Assembly: GCF_030388245.1 (NCBI RefSeq)
Contig: NZ_CP098362.1
Coordinates: 124,001-188,000 of the forward strand
Source: Paracoccus sp. TOH
GTDB taxonomy: Bacteria > Pseudomonadota > Alphaproteobacteria > Rhodobacterales > Rhodobacteraceae
Direction: 5' to 3'
DNA: 64,000 bases
Below are positions 43,449-53,778 of the stretch, in pieces. A program made the translations under genes and the position numbers. The first letter of the stretch is position 1. Every line of letters begins with the position of its first letter. Under the pieces are notes generated by a model. That model did no database searches. It was not told where the DNA came from and saw only the letters and a program-made list of their open reading frames with translations.

Positions 43449-43982
43449 TCACCCCCGACCGCCGCCGTCGCCGCGGCGCACCATCAGCCGATAGCTCGCG
43501 CCATCCGCGGCGAAGTTCCCCGCCCATTCGTGATGGCGCATGGCCAGTTCGGGAAACAGGAACATCGGCTCGCGGTCGAGCAGCGCGAACAGCACCTCGC
43601 CCGCCGCCATGGCCTCCAGCGTCTCGAGGATGCGCACCATGGGCTCGGGCGGCATCAGCCCGGTCAGGTCCAGGGTCTGCGCGGGATCGGGCCACAGCGC
43701 CGCGCCGGCGGCCGAGCCGGGGGTCAGCCCCGCCTCGGGCGCGGCGCCGGCGACCGGGGTGAAGGTCACCTCCCAGCCGCCGTCCTGCAGCGGCCGGTCG
43801 CTGGCGCCGAAACCGCGATTCGCCATCACCCCGAACAGCGGCACCGGCCGGAACGGGGTGATCAGGCGCAGCGGCTGGCCGGGCAGCAGGCTGTCCACCG
43901 CCGCCATGATGGCGGAAAACGGCTCCTCGCCGCGAGCCAGAGGCGCGCGGACGTCAAGCTCCAGCGGTTCGGGGATGGTCAT
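43449..43982 (-). CDS. DUF2249 protein (two domains)
   Basis: 177 residues with two DUF2249-type repeats: about 5-65 (LELDVRAPLARGEEPFSAIM) and about 100-170 (LDLTGLMPPEPMVRILETLE, then EPMFLFPELAMRHHEW). Function is unknown, but such proteins recur beside denitrification and hemerythrin-type genes. GGAGATCC lies just before ATG 43982. It overlaps the end of the membrane protein gene by 29 bp, so the two are co-expressed. Confidence 0.85.
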   Translation of the reverse strand: MTIPEPLELDVRAPLARGEEPFSAIMAAVDSLLPGQPLRLITPFRPVPLFGVMANRGFGASDRPLQDGGWEVTFTPVAGAAPEAGLTPGSAAGAALWPDPAQTLDLTGLMPPEPMVRILETLEAMAAGEVLFALLDREPMFLFPELAMRHHEWAGNFAADGASYRLMVRRGDGGGRG

Positions 43983-45318
43983 GGTCGGATCTCCGGGGTG
44001 AAGGGGGAAGGATCATCGGCGGCAGAAGGGCGGGCCGGCGATCGGCGGCGAGGTGGCGCAGGCGGCGGATCAGCACGGCCTCGCGGCACAGGCCCAGGGC
44101 GGCGACCAGCAGCCCCAGCGCCGCCAGCCGGAAGCCGGGGGCAAAGCCCGCAAGCAGCGCCGCGGTGCCGCCCGCCGCCGCCGCCGCCCACAGCGCCAGC
44201 CAGCGCCCGGCGGCGCGGGCGCCGGTCAGCTCATGCACCATCGGCACCGGCCGCCGGCCGATCAGTGGCGAGAACACCTGGATCCAGGTCAGGAAGCTGG
44301 CGATCTTGACCATCTGCGCCAGCGTCAGCGTCGAGAGCCAGCCGACCAGCGCCGCAAAGACCGCCGCCTCGGCCCAGACGCCGCCGCGCCACAGCGCCGG
44401 CCCGCTCAGCAGGACCGCAAGGGCCAGGAAAGCCAAAGCGGCGCGGCTCCATTGCATGTTGAGCTCGGGCTGCGGGCGGCGGCGGGCTTGCCACATGCGC
44501 CGGGCCTCGGCCAGGTAAAGCGCCACCACCGCCGCCGAGGCCAGCGCCGCAAGCGGCAGCAGCAGCGGCAGCGCGGCTCCTCCGCCCAGCAGCAGCGCCG
44601 CCAGCCCGGCCAGGATCAGGCCGAGCACCAGCAGCGCGCAGGCGAAGCCGGCATCGCGCAGCCGGCTGCCCCTGTCGGGCGCCAGCAGGAACATCGGGAA
44701 CAACTGGTAACTGACGCCGATGGCCGAAAGCGTCAGCCAGCCGCCGACGCCCAGCAACACATGCAGCGGCACCCCTTCCGGCAGCAGCGCCATGCCGATA
44801 TCGGACCCCGAGAGCGCCAGCGCCATGCCGGCGCCGCTGGCCCAGAGCGCCGCCAGCGCCAGCAGCGCCGCCAGCACCGTGCGCCCGGCATCCTGCCGCC
44901 AGCCCCGGACCGCCAGCAGCGTCGCGGCCACCATCGCGCCCACCAGCGCGAAGGCCAGCGCCAACGGCAGCGGCGCGGCGGCCAGCAAGGCGAAGCCCGG
45001 CTCCCAGCCGTCAAGCGCCAGGAAGCCCCCGGCCAGCAGCGCCGTCCCGAAGCTGCAGGCCAGCAGCGCCGGCAGCGCCAGCCGGGCCAGCGCCAGCGGC
45101 CGGGCCGCCAGGACCGGGGTGAACTGAATCAACGCGCCCAGCATCATCTGGCAAAGCCAGCCCAGCGCGAACAGGTGCAGCACCGCCAGCCCCGGTCCCG
45201 AGGACCACCGCCCCGGCCCCGCCGCGCCCAGCACGGCAAGGCCCAGCGCCGCCAGCAGAAAGGCCAGCGCCGCAGCGAACCAGGCCATCGTCCAGCGAGA
45301 GAGCTGTTTGCCGATCAT
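43954..45318 (-). CDS. polytopic membrane protein of the denitrification cluster (haem-copper-oxidase/NnrS-like)
   Basis: 454 residues with about twelve membrane segments. Histidines recur in segments such as VLHLFALGW and PLHVLLGVGGW, recalling single-subunit relatives of haem-copper oxidases or NnrS-type haem proteins; I cannot settle which. ATG 45318 is chosen over 45351 because an FNR/NnrR box at 45372-45385 predicts transcription starting near 45337, inside the longer frame, and GAGGTG precedes 45318. It heads the DUF2249-DUF59 operon upstream of nirK and may move copper, haem or electrons for nitrite/NO metabolism. Confidence 0.7.
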   Translation of the reverse strand: MIGKQLSRWTMAWFAAALAFLLAALGLAVLGAAGPGRWSSGPGLAVLHLFALGWLCQMMLGALIQFTPVLAARPLALARLALPALLACSFGTALLAGGFLALDGWEPGFALLAAAPLPLALAFALVGAMVAATLLAVRGWRQDAGRTVLAALLALAALWASGAGMALALSGSDIGMALLPEGVPLHVLLGVGGWLTLSAIGVSYQLFPMFLLAPDRGSRLRDAGFACALLVLGLILAGLAALLLGGGAALPLLLPLAALASAAVVALYLAEARRMWQARRRPQPELNMQWSRAALAFLALAVLLSGPALWRGGVWAEAAVFAALVGWLSTLTLAQMVKIASFLTWIQVFSPLIGRRPVPMVHELTGARAAGRWLALWAAAAAGGTAALLAGFAPGFRLAALGLLVAALGLCREAVLIRRLRHLAADRRPALLPPMILPPSPRRSDHDHPRTAGA

Positions 45319-45371
45319 GGGGCACCTCGGAATGCTTTGCCCCATCCTCACGCAATTTCCGCCGCCGTTCC

Positions 45372-45385
45372 TTGTCGCGGCACAA
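45372..45385 (-). promoter_or_regulatory. NnrR/NNR-type box of the membrane-protein operon
   Basis: TTGTCGCGGCACAA closely resembles the proximal nirK site (same TTGT and ACAA/CAA ends, GG at the centre). Its centre is 60.5 bp upstream of ATG 45318. Confidence 0.6.
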
Positions 45386-45429
45386 ATTCGGCGCGATCCG
45401 CCACCGCGAATCGCCCCGGCGCCGGCGAC

Positions 45430-46086
45430 TCAGTCGCCCTGGCGCAGCGCTGCGATCAGATCATGGAAACGGTCGCCCTGCACGATGACATGAGCGCGCA
45501 GCGTCTCGGCCGCGCCCTCGCCATCGCCGGCGCGGATGCGCGCCACCACCGCGTCATGTTCCGCAAAGGACCGCATCATCCGGTTGCGCACCTTCAGCTG
45601 CATGCGCCGATAGGGTTGCAGCATGGCGTGCAGGCGCGAGGCCTCCTGTTCCAGGAAGGCGTTGTGCGTGGCGCGATAGATGCAATGGTGGAAATCCGAG
45701 TTGCGGGCGTAATAGGCCTCGACCTCGCCCGCCTCGGCCAGCCGGCGGCATTCGCCATGCACCGCCTCCAGCGCCGCCAGTTCCGTCTCGGTGATGCGGC
45801 GGGCGGCCAGGCGGCCGCAGGTGGCCTCGATCTCGGCCATGACCTCGAAACGCTCGGCCAGTTCGCTGGGACTCCATTCGGTGACGAAGGTGCCGCGCTT
45901 GGCCACCACCCGGACCAGCCCCGACGCCTCTAGCTGGTGCAGCGCCTCGCGGATCGGGGTGCGCGAAACCTCGAATTCCCGCTCCAGCGCCTCGGGGTCC
46001 AGGCGGGCGCCGGGCAGGTATCTGCCTTCCACGATGGCGTTTTCCAGCGCGTTGCGGATACGCAGCGGGGTGGGAATCGTCGCCAT
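45430..46086 (-). CDS. matR: MatR, GntR/FCD-family regulator of malonate catabolism
   Basis: 218 residues. The winged helix at about 5-70 has RTPIREALHQLEASGLV, and the FCD ligand domain at about 75-205 has metal-binding His in FHHCIYRATHN and RAHVIVQGDRFHD. It is divergent from matC-matA-matB; in rhizobial mat operons the GntR-type MatR controls these genes in response to malonate. GGAGGCTTTC precedes ATG 46086. Confidence 0.9.
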   Translation of the reverse strand: MATIPTPLRIRNALENAIVEGRYLPGARLDPEALEREFEVSRTPIREALHQLEASGLVRVVAKRGTFVTEWSPSELAERFEVMAEIEATCGRLAARRITETELAALEAVHGECRRLAEAGEVEAYYARNSDFHHCIYRATHNAFLEQEASRLHAMLQPYRRMQLKVRNRMMRSFAEHDAVVARIRAGDGEGAAETLRAHVIVQGDRFHDLIAALRQGD

Positions 46087-46152
46087 GAAAGCCTCCTTCG
46101 CCTCTCTGCCCGGGAAGATAGGCGCTTCGCCGGCATTTATCCATGTTCCCTT

Positions 46153-46189
46153 TTGTTATATACAACAACCAAACGGAAACGTATAACAA
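46153..46189. promoter_or_regulatory. probable MatR operator between matR and matC
   Basis: TTGTTATA (46153-46160) and TATAACAA (46182-46189) are perfect inverted copies 21 bp apart. The first overlaps a compact palindrome, TTGTT-ATATAC-AACAA (46153-46168). The block is far more A/T rich than its surroundings and lies in the divergent promoter region, as expected for a GntR-family site. Confidence 0.6.
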
Positions 46190-46244
46190 CCCGGTGAGGA
46201 TTCGCGCGCCGGAGGAGGGCGCGGGAATCGACAAGGAGGTTTGC

Positions 46245-46265
46245 ATGGAGAGGAGCCGCGCATGA
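46245..46265 (+). CDS. short upstream ORF coupled to matC (6 codons)
   Basis: ATG 46245 encodes MERSRA and stops at TGA 46263-46265, overlapping the matC ATG at 46262 (ATGA). It has a near-perfect ribosome site, AAGGAGG, 5 bp upstream. Ribosomes finishing it would be placed on the matC start, so it may boost or tune matC translation. Confidence 0.45.
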   Translation: MERSRA

Positions 46266-47644
46266 CCCCGCATCTGCTTTCAATCTATACGCTGGCGGCG
46301 ATGTTCGTCGTCGCCACGATCTGGCCGATCAACATGGGCGTGCTGGCCTTTGTCGGCGCCTTCCTGGTCGGCACCCTGCTGGCCGGCCAAGCCGCCAAGG
46401 AGATCATCGCCGGTTTCCCCAGCGGCCTGTTCCTGACGCTGGTCGGCATCACCTGGCTGTTCGCGCTGGCGCAGAACAACGGCACCATCGACTGGCTGGT
46501 GCGCATGGCGGTGCGCGCCGTCAAGGGCCGCATCGGCGCGATTCCGTGGATCATGTTCGGCATCTCGGCCGTCCTGACCGCCGTCGGCGCGGTCAGCCCC
46601 GGCGCCGTCGCCATCGTGGCGCCGATCGCGCTGGGTTTCGCCTTTCGCTATCAGATCTCGCCCCTGCTCATGGGCCTGATGGTGGTGCATGGCGCGCAGG
46701 CCGGGGGCTTTTCGCCGATCAGCATCTATGGCGGCATCACCAATGGCGTGGTGGCCAAGGCCGGGTTGCCGCTGTCGCCGATGACCACCTTCGCCGCCAG
46801 TTTCTTCGTCAACGCGGCGGTGGCGCTTTTGCTGTTCATGGCCCTGGGCGGCCGCAAGCTGATGCAGGCGCGCTCGGACCGGATCGAGCCGGTGACGGTG
46901 CCGCATGTCGAGATCGCCCGCCCCGCCACCGGCCCGCAGATCTTCGGCGACAGCGAGGCCGAGGCGCTGAGCCGCCGCATCGGCGAGGAAGGTGGCGGCG
47001 AATCGAACCGACTCGTCGCCGAGGTCGAGGAAGGCAACCAGCCCGACGGCACCCCCTATCAGATCGCGACCCTGGCCGGGCTGGCCTTGCTGGCGGTGCT
47101 GGTGCTGGCCTTCAACCTCGACATCGGCTTCGTCTCGCTGACCATCGGCCTGGCGCTGGCGCTCTGGGCCCCGACCATGCAGAAACGCGCCATGGCGCAG
47201 GTCGCCTGGCCCGAGATCGTGCTGATCACCGGCGTTTCTACCTATGTCGCGGTGCTGGAACACATGGGCACCATCGACTTCGTCGGCGACAGCGTGGCCG
47301 GCATGGCCTCGCCGCTGCTGGCGGCGCTGATGCTGTTCTTCATCGGCGCGGTGGTCTCGGCCTTCGCCTCGTCCACGGCGGTGCTGGGCTCGCTGATCCC
47401 GCTGGCGGTGCCGTTCCTGCAGGGCGATACCGGCGTCGGCGCCATCGGCTTCATCGCCGGCATGGCCGTCGCCTCGACCATCGTCGATGTCAGCCCCTTC
47501 TCGACCAACGGCGCGCTGGTGCTGGCCAATGCCCGCGGGGTGGACCGCCAGATGTTTTTCCGCAAACTGCTGAACTACGGCGCGCTGGTGACGCTGGTCG
47601 CCCCGGTGGTGCTGTGGCTGATCTTCGTCGTGCTGCCGGGGTGA
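46262..47644 (+). CDS. matC: MatC, dicarboxylate/malonate transporter (SLC13-like)
   Basis: 460 residues with eleven to twelve membrane segments. Family blocks include GITWLFALAQNNGTIDWLVR, the GAVSPGAVAIVAPIAL loop and SVSP-like FSPISIYGGITNGVV. In mat operons MatC imports malonate. ATG 46262 follows GAGAGGAGCCGCGC; a TTG at 46241 is not preferred. It is the first gene of matC-matA-matB and divergent from matR. Confidence 0.9.
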   Translation: MTPHLLSIYTLAAMFVVATIWPINMGVLAFVGAFLVGTLLAGQAAKEIIAGFPSGLFLTLVGITWLFALAQNNGTIDWLVRMAVRAVKGRIGAIPWIMFGISAVLTAVGAVSPGAVAIVAPIALGFAFRYQISPLLMGLMVVHGAQAGGFSPISIYGGITNGVVAKAGLPLSPMTTFAASFFVNAAVALLLFMALGGRKLMQARSDRIEPVTVPHVEIARPATGPQIFGDSEAEALSRRIGEEGGGESNRLVAEVEEGNQPDGTPYQIATLAGLALLAVLVLAFNLDIGFVSLTIGLALALWAPTMQKRAMAQVAWPEIVLITGVSTYVAVLEHMGTIDFVGDSVAGMASPLLAALMLFFIGAVVSAFASSTAVLGSLIPLAVPFLQGDTGVGAIGFIAGMAVASTIVDVSPFSTNGALVLANARGVDRQMFFRKLLNYGALVTLVAPVVLWLIFVVLPG

Positions 47645-47675
47645 TCCCGGCATGCCAACCCCTTCGGAGGCCGAT

Positions 47676-49046
47676 ATGATCAAGACCGTCGAGACCCCGC
47701 GCCCCGGCCGCCCCGCCTTCCTGGGCGAACTGTTCGAGGTGCTGACCGACCGCGGCCGCCGCCTGCTGGGGCGGCGGGGCACCGACACCGCCACCGAAGC
47801 GCCCGACCTGTGCGAACTGGGCGAGGCGCTGCTGTCGCGGCGGGGCGAGGCTTCGGGCGTGGCCATCGCCCAGGGCCTGCTCGCGGCCTTCGAGGATGCC
47901 GGCGAAGAGGCGCGGCTGGCCTTCCTGCAGAACCTCGGCGACCGTTTCGGCCCCGATCCGGCGGCGGTCCGCACGGCCTTGGAGGCGGTGCAGCGCGACG
48001 CCGGCAATATCGAGGCCATCGAGGCGCTGCACGAGATCGCCGAGCCGCGCCGGCAGGAACTGTTCCGGCGCCTGAACCTGGCCCCCGGCGGCACGGCGGC
48101 GCTGGTGCGGATGCGCGAGGAGCTGCTGCGCCATCTGAAGGGCAACCCCGCGCTGCGCCGGGTGAACGGCGATTTCGCGCATCTTTTCGCGTCCTGGTTC
48201 AACAGGGGGTTTCTCGTGCTGCGCCATATCGACTGGAACACGCCCGCCAGCATCCTGGAAAAGATCATCCGCTACGAGGCGGTGCATGCCATCCAGAACT
48301 GGGACGACCTGCGCAACCGCCTGCAGCCGACCGACCGGCGCTGCTACGGCTTCTTTCACCCGCAGCTGGTGGACGAGCCGCTGATCTTCGTCGAAGTGGC
48401 CCTGACCGAGGAGATCCCGGACAATGTCGCCGGGCTGCTCGACCTCGACCGCCAGCCGATCCAGGCGGAACGGGCCAGCACCGCGGTGTTCTATTCCATC
48501 TCGAACACCCAACGGGGGCTCGCCGGGGTGTCCTTCGGCAATTTCCTGATCAAGCAGGTGGTCGAGGAACTCAAGGCGGAACTGCCCAACATCCGCACCT
48601 TCGTCACGCTGTCGCCGGTGCCGGGCTTTGCCGCCTGGCTGGCCCGGCAGCGTCAGGACGAGATGTCGGAACTGATCGACGCCGACCAGCGCCTGGCCTT
48701 CGTCCTGCTGGACGAGCCCGGCTGGCACAAGGATGCGGCGAAGGCCGAAAGCCTGCGCGCGCCGCTGATGGCCGCCGCCGCGACCTATTTCCTGCGCGCC
48801 CGCGACGGCAAGGGCCGCGTCGTCGATCCGGTGGCGCGCTTCCACCTGGGCAACGGCGCCCGGCTCGAGCGGTTGAACTTCCTGGGCGACGTCTCGGCCA
48901 ACGGATTGAAGCAGTCGCATGGGCTGATGGTGAACTATCTCTATGATCTCGGCCGGATCGAGGCGAACCACGAAGCCTTCGCCGAACGCAGCGCCATCGC
49001 CGCCTCGGACAATGTCAGGCGCGCGCTGCCGGCCTCCAACCCATGA
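47676..49046 (+). CDS. matA: MatA, malonyl-CoA decarboxylase
   Basis: 456 residues. The N-terminal helical domain (about 40-150) is followed by the acetyltransferase-like catalytic domain: FYSISNTQRGLAGVSFGNFL, FVTLSPVPGF, and near the C-terminus ARFHLGNGARLERLNFLGD with NGLKQSHGLMVNYLY, matching catalytic Ser/His regions of the family. It converts malonyl-CoA to acetyl-CoA and CO2. ATG 47676 has CGGAGG at good spacing; ATG 47652 has none. Confidence 0.95.
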   Translation: MIKTVETPRPGRPAFLGELFEVLTDRGRRLLGRRGTDTATEAPDLCELGEALLSRRGEASGVAIAQGLLAAFEDAGEEARLAFLQNLGDRFGPDPAAVRTALEAVQRDAGNIEAIEALHEIAEPRRQELFRRLNLAPGGTAALVRMREELLRHLKGNPALRRVNGDFAHLFASWFNRGFLVLRHIDWNTPASILEKIIRYEAVHAIQNWDDLRNRLQPTDRRCYGFFHPQLVDEPLIFVEVALTEEIPDNVAGLLDLDRQPIQAERASTAVFYSISNTQRGLAGVSFGNFLIKQVVEELKAELPNIRTFVTLSPVPGFAAWLARQRQDEMSELIDADQRLAFVLLDEPGWHKDAAKAESLRAPLMAAAATYFLRARDGKGRVVDPVARFHLGNGARLERLNFLGDVSANGLKQSHGLMVNYLYDLGRIEANHEAFAERSAIAASDNVRRALPASNP

Positions 49047-49062
49047 ACCACGGGGATAACTC

Positions 49063-50574
49063 ATGAGTGACAATCTGTTCGACCTTCTCGTCGCCGGCAT
49101 CCGCGACCCCGGGGCCGTGGCCATCGAGACGCAGGCGGGCGAGCGCATCCGCTATGCCGAGCTGATCGCCCGCAGCGGCCGCATGGCCAATGCGCTGGCG
49201 GCCTTCGGCGTCCAGCCCGGCGACCGGGTGGCGGTGCAGGTCGAGAAATCGGTGCAGGCGATCATCCTCTATCTCGCCACCCTGCGGGCGGGCGCGGTGT
49301 TCCTGCCGCTGAACACCGGCTACACCCCGGCCGAGATCGGCTACTTCCTCGGCGATGCCGAGCCCCGGGTCTTCGTCTGCGACCCGGCCCGGCAAGAGGC
49401 GCTGCGCGAACCCGCCGAGGCCGCCGGCGCCCGCATGGTCACGCTGGATGCCGAGGGGCGGGGCAGCCTGACCGACGCGGCCGAGACGGCGCCCGAGGCT
49501 TTCGCCACCGCGGCGCGGGACCGCGACGACCTGGCCGCGCTGCTTTACACCTCGGGCACCACCGGCCGCTCCAAGGGCGCGATGCTGACGCATGGCAACC
49601 TGGTCTCGAATGCCCAGGTGCTGCGCGAGGCCTGGCGCTTTACCGCGCAGGACGTGCTGATCCACGCCCTGCCGATCTTTCACACCCATGGCCTGTTCGT
49701 GGCCACCAATGTGGTGCTGTTCTCGGGCGCCTCGATGGTCTTCCTGCCGAAATTCGACCTGGACCGGATCTTCGAGGCGATGGCCCGCGCCACCGTGCTG
49801 ATGGGCGTGCCGACCTTCTATGTCCGCCTGCTTCAGGACGACATGCTGAACGCCGAGACCACGGCCAATATGCGGCTGTTCGTCTCGGGCTCGGCGCCGC
49901 TTTTGGCCGAGACGCATCGCGAATGGCAGGCCCGCACCGGCCATGCCATCCTGGAACGCTACGGCATGACCGAGACGAACATGAACGCCTCGAACCCCTA
50001 TGACGGCGAGCGCATCGCCGGCACCGTCGGCCTGCCGCTGCCGGGGACCGAAATCATCGTCACCGACCCCGAGACCGGCGCCGAACTGCCGCGGGGCGAG
50101 ATCGGCATGATCGAGGTGCGCGGCCCGAACGTGTTCAAGGGCTATTGGCGCATGCCGGAAAAGACCGCCGCCGAACTGCGCGACAACGGCTTCTTCATCA
50201 CCGGCGACCTGGGGAAATTCGACGAGCGCGGCTATCTGCACATCGTCGGCCGCGGCAAGGATCTGATCATCACCGGCGGCTACAACGTCTATCCCAAGGA
50301 GATCGAGACCGAGATCGACGCGCTGCCCGGCGTGGTCGAATCCGCGGTCATCGGCCTGCCGCATCGCGATTTCGGCGAGGGGGTGACGGCGGTGGTGGTC
50401 CCGACCGGCAGCCCCGCCCTGACCGAGGCCGCGGTGCTGGCGCCGCTGGAGGGACGGCTGGCGAAGTTCAAGCAGCCCAAGCGGGTGCTGTTCGTGGACG
50501 AACTGCCGCGCAACACCATGGGCAAGGTGCAGAAGAACCTGCTGCGCGACCGCTTCGCCGGGCTCTACGACTGA
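49063..50574 (+). CDS. matB: MatB, malonyl-CoA synthetase
   Basis: 503 residues, ANL superfamily. Motifs in order: LLYTSGTTGRSKGAMLTH (ATP loop), YGMTETNMN, ITGDLGKFDERGYLHIVGR and the C-terminal LPRNTMGKVQK with the adenylation lysine. It activates malonate to malonyl-CoA for MatA. It starts 16 bp after matA and ends the operon; the next gene is convergent. Confidence 0.95.
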   Translation: MSDNLFDLLVAGIRDPGAVAIETQAGERIRYAELIARSGRMANALAAFGVQPGDRVAVQVEKSVQAIILYLATLRAGAVFLPLNTGYTPAEIGYFLGDAEPRVFVCDPARQEALREPAEAAGARMVTLDAEGRGSLTDAAETAPEAFATAARDRDDLAALLYTSGTTGRSKGAMLTHGNLVSNAQVLREAWRFTAQDVLIHALPIFHTHGLFVATNVVLFSGASMVFLPKFDLDRIFEAMARATVLMGVPTFYVRLLQDDMLNAETTANMRLFVSGSAPLLAETHREWQARTGHAILERYGMTETNMNASNPYDGERIAGTVGLPLPGTEIIVTDPETGAELPRGEIGMIEVRGPNVFKGYWRMPEKTAAELRDNGFFITGDLGKFDERGYLHIVGRGKDLIITGGYNVYPKEIETEIDALPGVVESAVIGLPHRDFGEGVTAVVVPTGSPALTEAAVLAPLEGRLAKFKQPKRVLFVDELPRNTMGKVQKNLLRDRFAGLYD

Positions 50575-50731
50575 CGCTTCTGCCTTCACCGTTTTGCAAA
50601 TACCCCCGCGACCGCGCACCCCGCGCCGGCGCGGGCCCCCTGCCCGGGCTTCTTCGTTCCTCAAACGCTCGCGACGCGACGGTCACGCCGCGCGCCGCTT
50701 CACCATTTCCCCCAATGCCCGGTCCGCCGCG

Positions 50732-51184
50732 TCAGACCGGCAGGGGCCGCTCGCTCAGGATGTCGCGCAGGCCGATCCGCGTCGACAGGTGCTGGACGCC
50801 CGGCAGCGGCAGCAACTGCTCCTTGAGCAGCAGCTCGAAGGCGCGCAGGTCGCGGACGACGATCTCGAGCATGTAATCCTCGTGCCCGGTCAGCAGCGCG
50901 CAGCCGACCACCTCGGGGATCCGCGCCACGGCCGCTTCGAAATCCGGCAGGGTGTGCTTGTCGTGGATCTTCAGCGTCACCATGCACCAGGCCCGCACCT
51001 GCAACCCCATCGCCAGCCGGTCCAGCCGATAGCGGCGACCGGCCAGAATGCCCGCCTCCTGCAGGGCCTGCATCCGCTTCCAGCAGGGTGTGTGGCTCAG
51101 CCCCACGCGCTCGGCGATCTCGCGGATCGACAGGTCGTCCTCTCTTTGGATCACCTGCAGAATCCGGCGGTCCGTTTCGTCCAT
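50732..51184 (-). CDS. bkdR: Lrp/AsnC-family regulator (BkdR-like)
   Basis: 150 residues. Helix-turn-helix at about 4-52 (LSIREIAERVGLSHTPCWKRM) and RAM domain at about 65-140 (VVGCALLTGHEDYMLEIVV). It is divergent from the branched-chain oxoacid dehydrogenase operon, the position of BkdR in Pseudomonas, where branched-chain amino acids are the signal. Confidence 0.88.
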   Translation of the reverse strand: MDETDRRILQVIQREDDLSIREIAERVGLSHTPCWKRMQALQEAGILAGRRYRLDRLAMGLQVRAWCMVTLKIHDKHTLPDFEAAVARIPEVVGCALLTGHEDYMLEIVVRDLRAFELLLKEQLLPLPGVQHLSTRIGLRDILSERPLPV

Positions 51185-52759
<1,575 letters not shown>

Positions 52760-52760
52760 C

Positions 52761-53777
52761 ATGGCACGCATGACGATGATCGAGGCCATCCGCGACGCGC
52801 TGGACGTGGCCATGGGCGCCGACCCGACCGTGGTCGTGTTCGGCGAGGACGTGGGCTATTTCGGCGGCGTCTTCCGCTGCACCGCCGGCCTGCAGGCGAA
52901 ATACGGCAAGACCCGCTGCTTCGACACGCCGATCAACGAATCCGGCATCGTCGGCGCCGGCATCGGCATGGCCGCCTATGGGCTGAAGCCGGTGGTGGAA
53001 ATCCAGTTCGCCGATTACGTCTATCCGGCCTATGACCAGATCGTGTCCGAGGCGGCAAGGCTGCGCTACCGCTCGGCCGGGCAGTTCACCTGCCCGATGG
53101 TGGTGCGGATGCCGACCGGCGGCGGCATCTTCGGCGGCCAGACCCACAGCCAGTCGCCCGAGGCGCTGTTCACCCATGTCACGGGCTTGAAAACCGTGGT
53201 GCCCTCGAACCCGCGCGACGCCAAGGGGCTGCTGCTCTCGGCCATCGAAGACCCGGACCCGGTGATCTTCCTGGAGCCGAAGCGGCTCTACAACGGCCCC
53301 TTCGACGGCCATCACGACCGGCCGGTGACCGCATGGAAAACGCACGAGCTGGGCGAGGTGCCCGAAGGCCATTACACCGTGCCGCTGGGCCGCGCGGTGG
53401 TGCGCCGCCAGGGCCAGGCCGCCACGATCCTGACCTATGGCACCATGGTCCATGTCGCGCTGGCCGCCGCCGCCGAATCGGGCGTCGATGCCGAGGTGAT
53501 CGACCTGCGCACCCTGCTGCCCTTGGACATGGAGACGGTGGCGGCTTCGGTCAGCAAGACCGGCCGCTGCCTGGTGCTGCACGAGGCGACGCTGACCTCG
53601 GGCTATGGCGCCGAACTGGCGGCGCTGGTGCAGGCGGAATGCTTCTGGCATCTGGAAGCGCCGATCCGGCGGGTGGCGGGCTGGGACACGCCCTATCCGC
53701 ATACGCATGAATGGAGCTATTTCCCCGGCCCCGCACGGGTGGCCGAGGCATTGCGTCAACTGGTCGAGGTGGCCTGA
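52761..53777 (+). CDS. bkdA2: BkdA2, branched-chain 2-oxoacid dehydrogenase E1 beta
   Basis: 338 residues: [41 protein letters not shown], and the C-terminal [15 protein letters not shown] with [16 protein letters not shown] are transketolase-type beta subunit blocks. It completes the E1 tetramer. Placed 1 bp after bkdA1 and 1 bp before the E2 gene. Confidence 0.96.
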   Translation: MARMTMIEAIRDALDVAMGADPTVVVFGEDVGYFGGVFRCTAGLQAKYGKTRCFDTPINESGIVGAGIGMAAYGLKPVVEIQFADYVYPAYDQIVSEAARLRYRSAGQFTCPMVVRMPTGGGIFGGQTHSQSPEALFTHVTGLKTVVPSNPRDAKGLLLSAIEDPDPVIFLEPKRLYNGPFDGHHDRPVTAWKTHELGEVPEGHYTVPLGRAVVRRQGQAATILTYGTMVHVALAAAAESGVDAEVIDLRTLLPLDMETVAASVSKTGRCLVLHEATLTSGYGAELAALVQAECFWHLEAPIRRVAGWDTPYPHTHEWSYFPGPARVAEALRQLVEVA

Positions 53778-53778
53778 C

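Noticed and set aside
50620..50635. 16-bp palindrome CCCGCGCC-GGCGCGGG between matB and bkdR as a terminator
   Set aside because: It has no loop and no U-run; such palindromes arise readily at this base composition.
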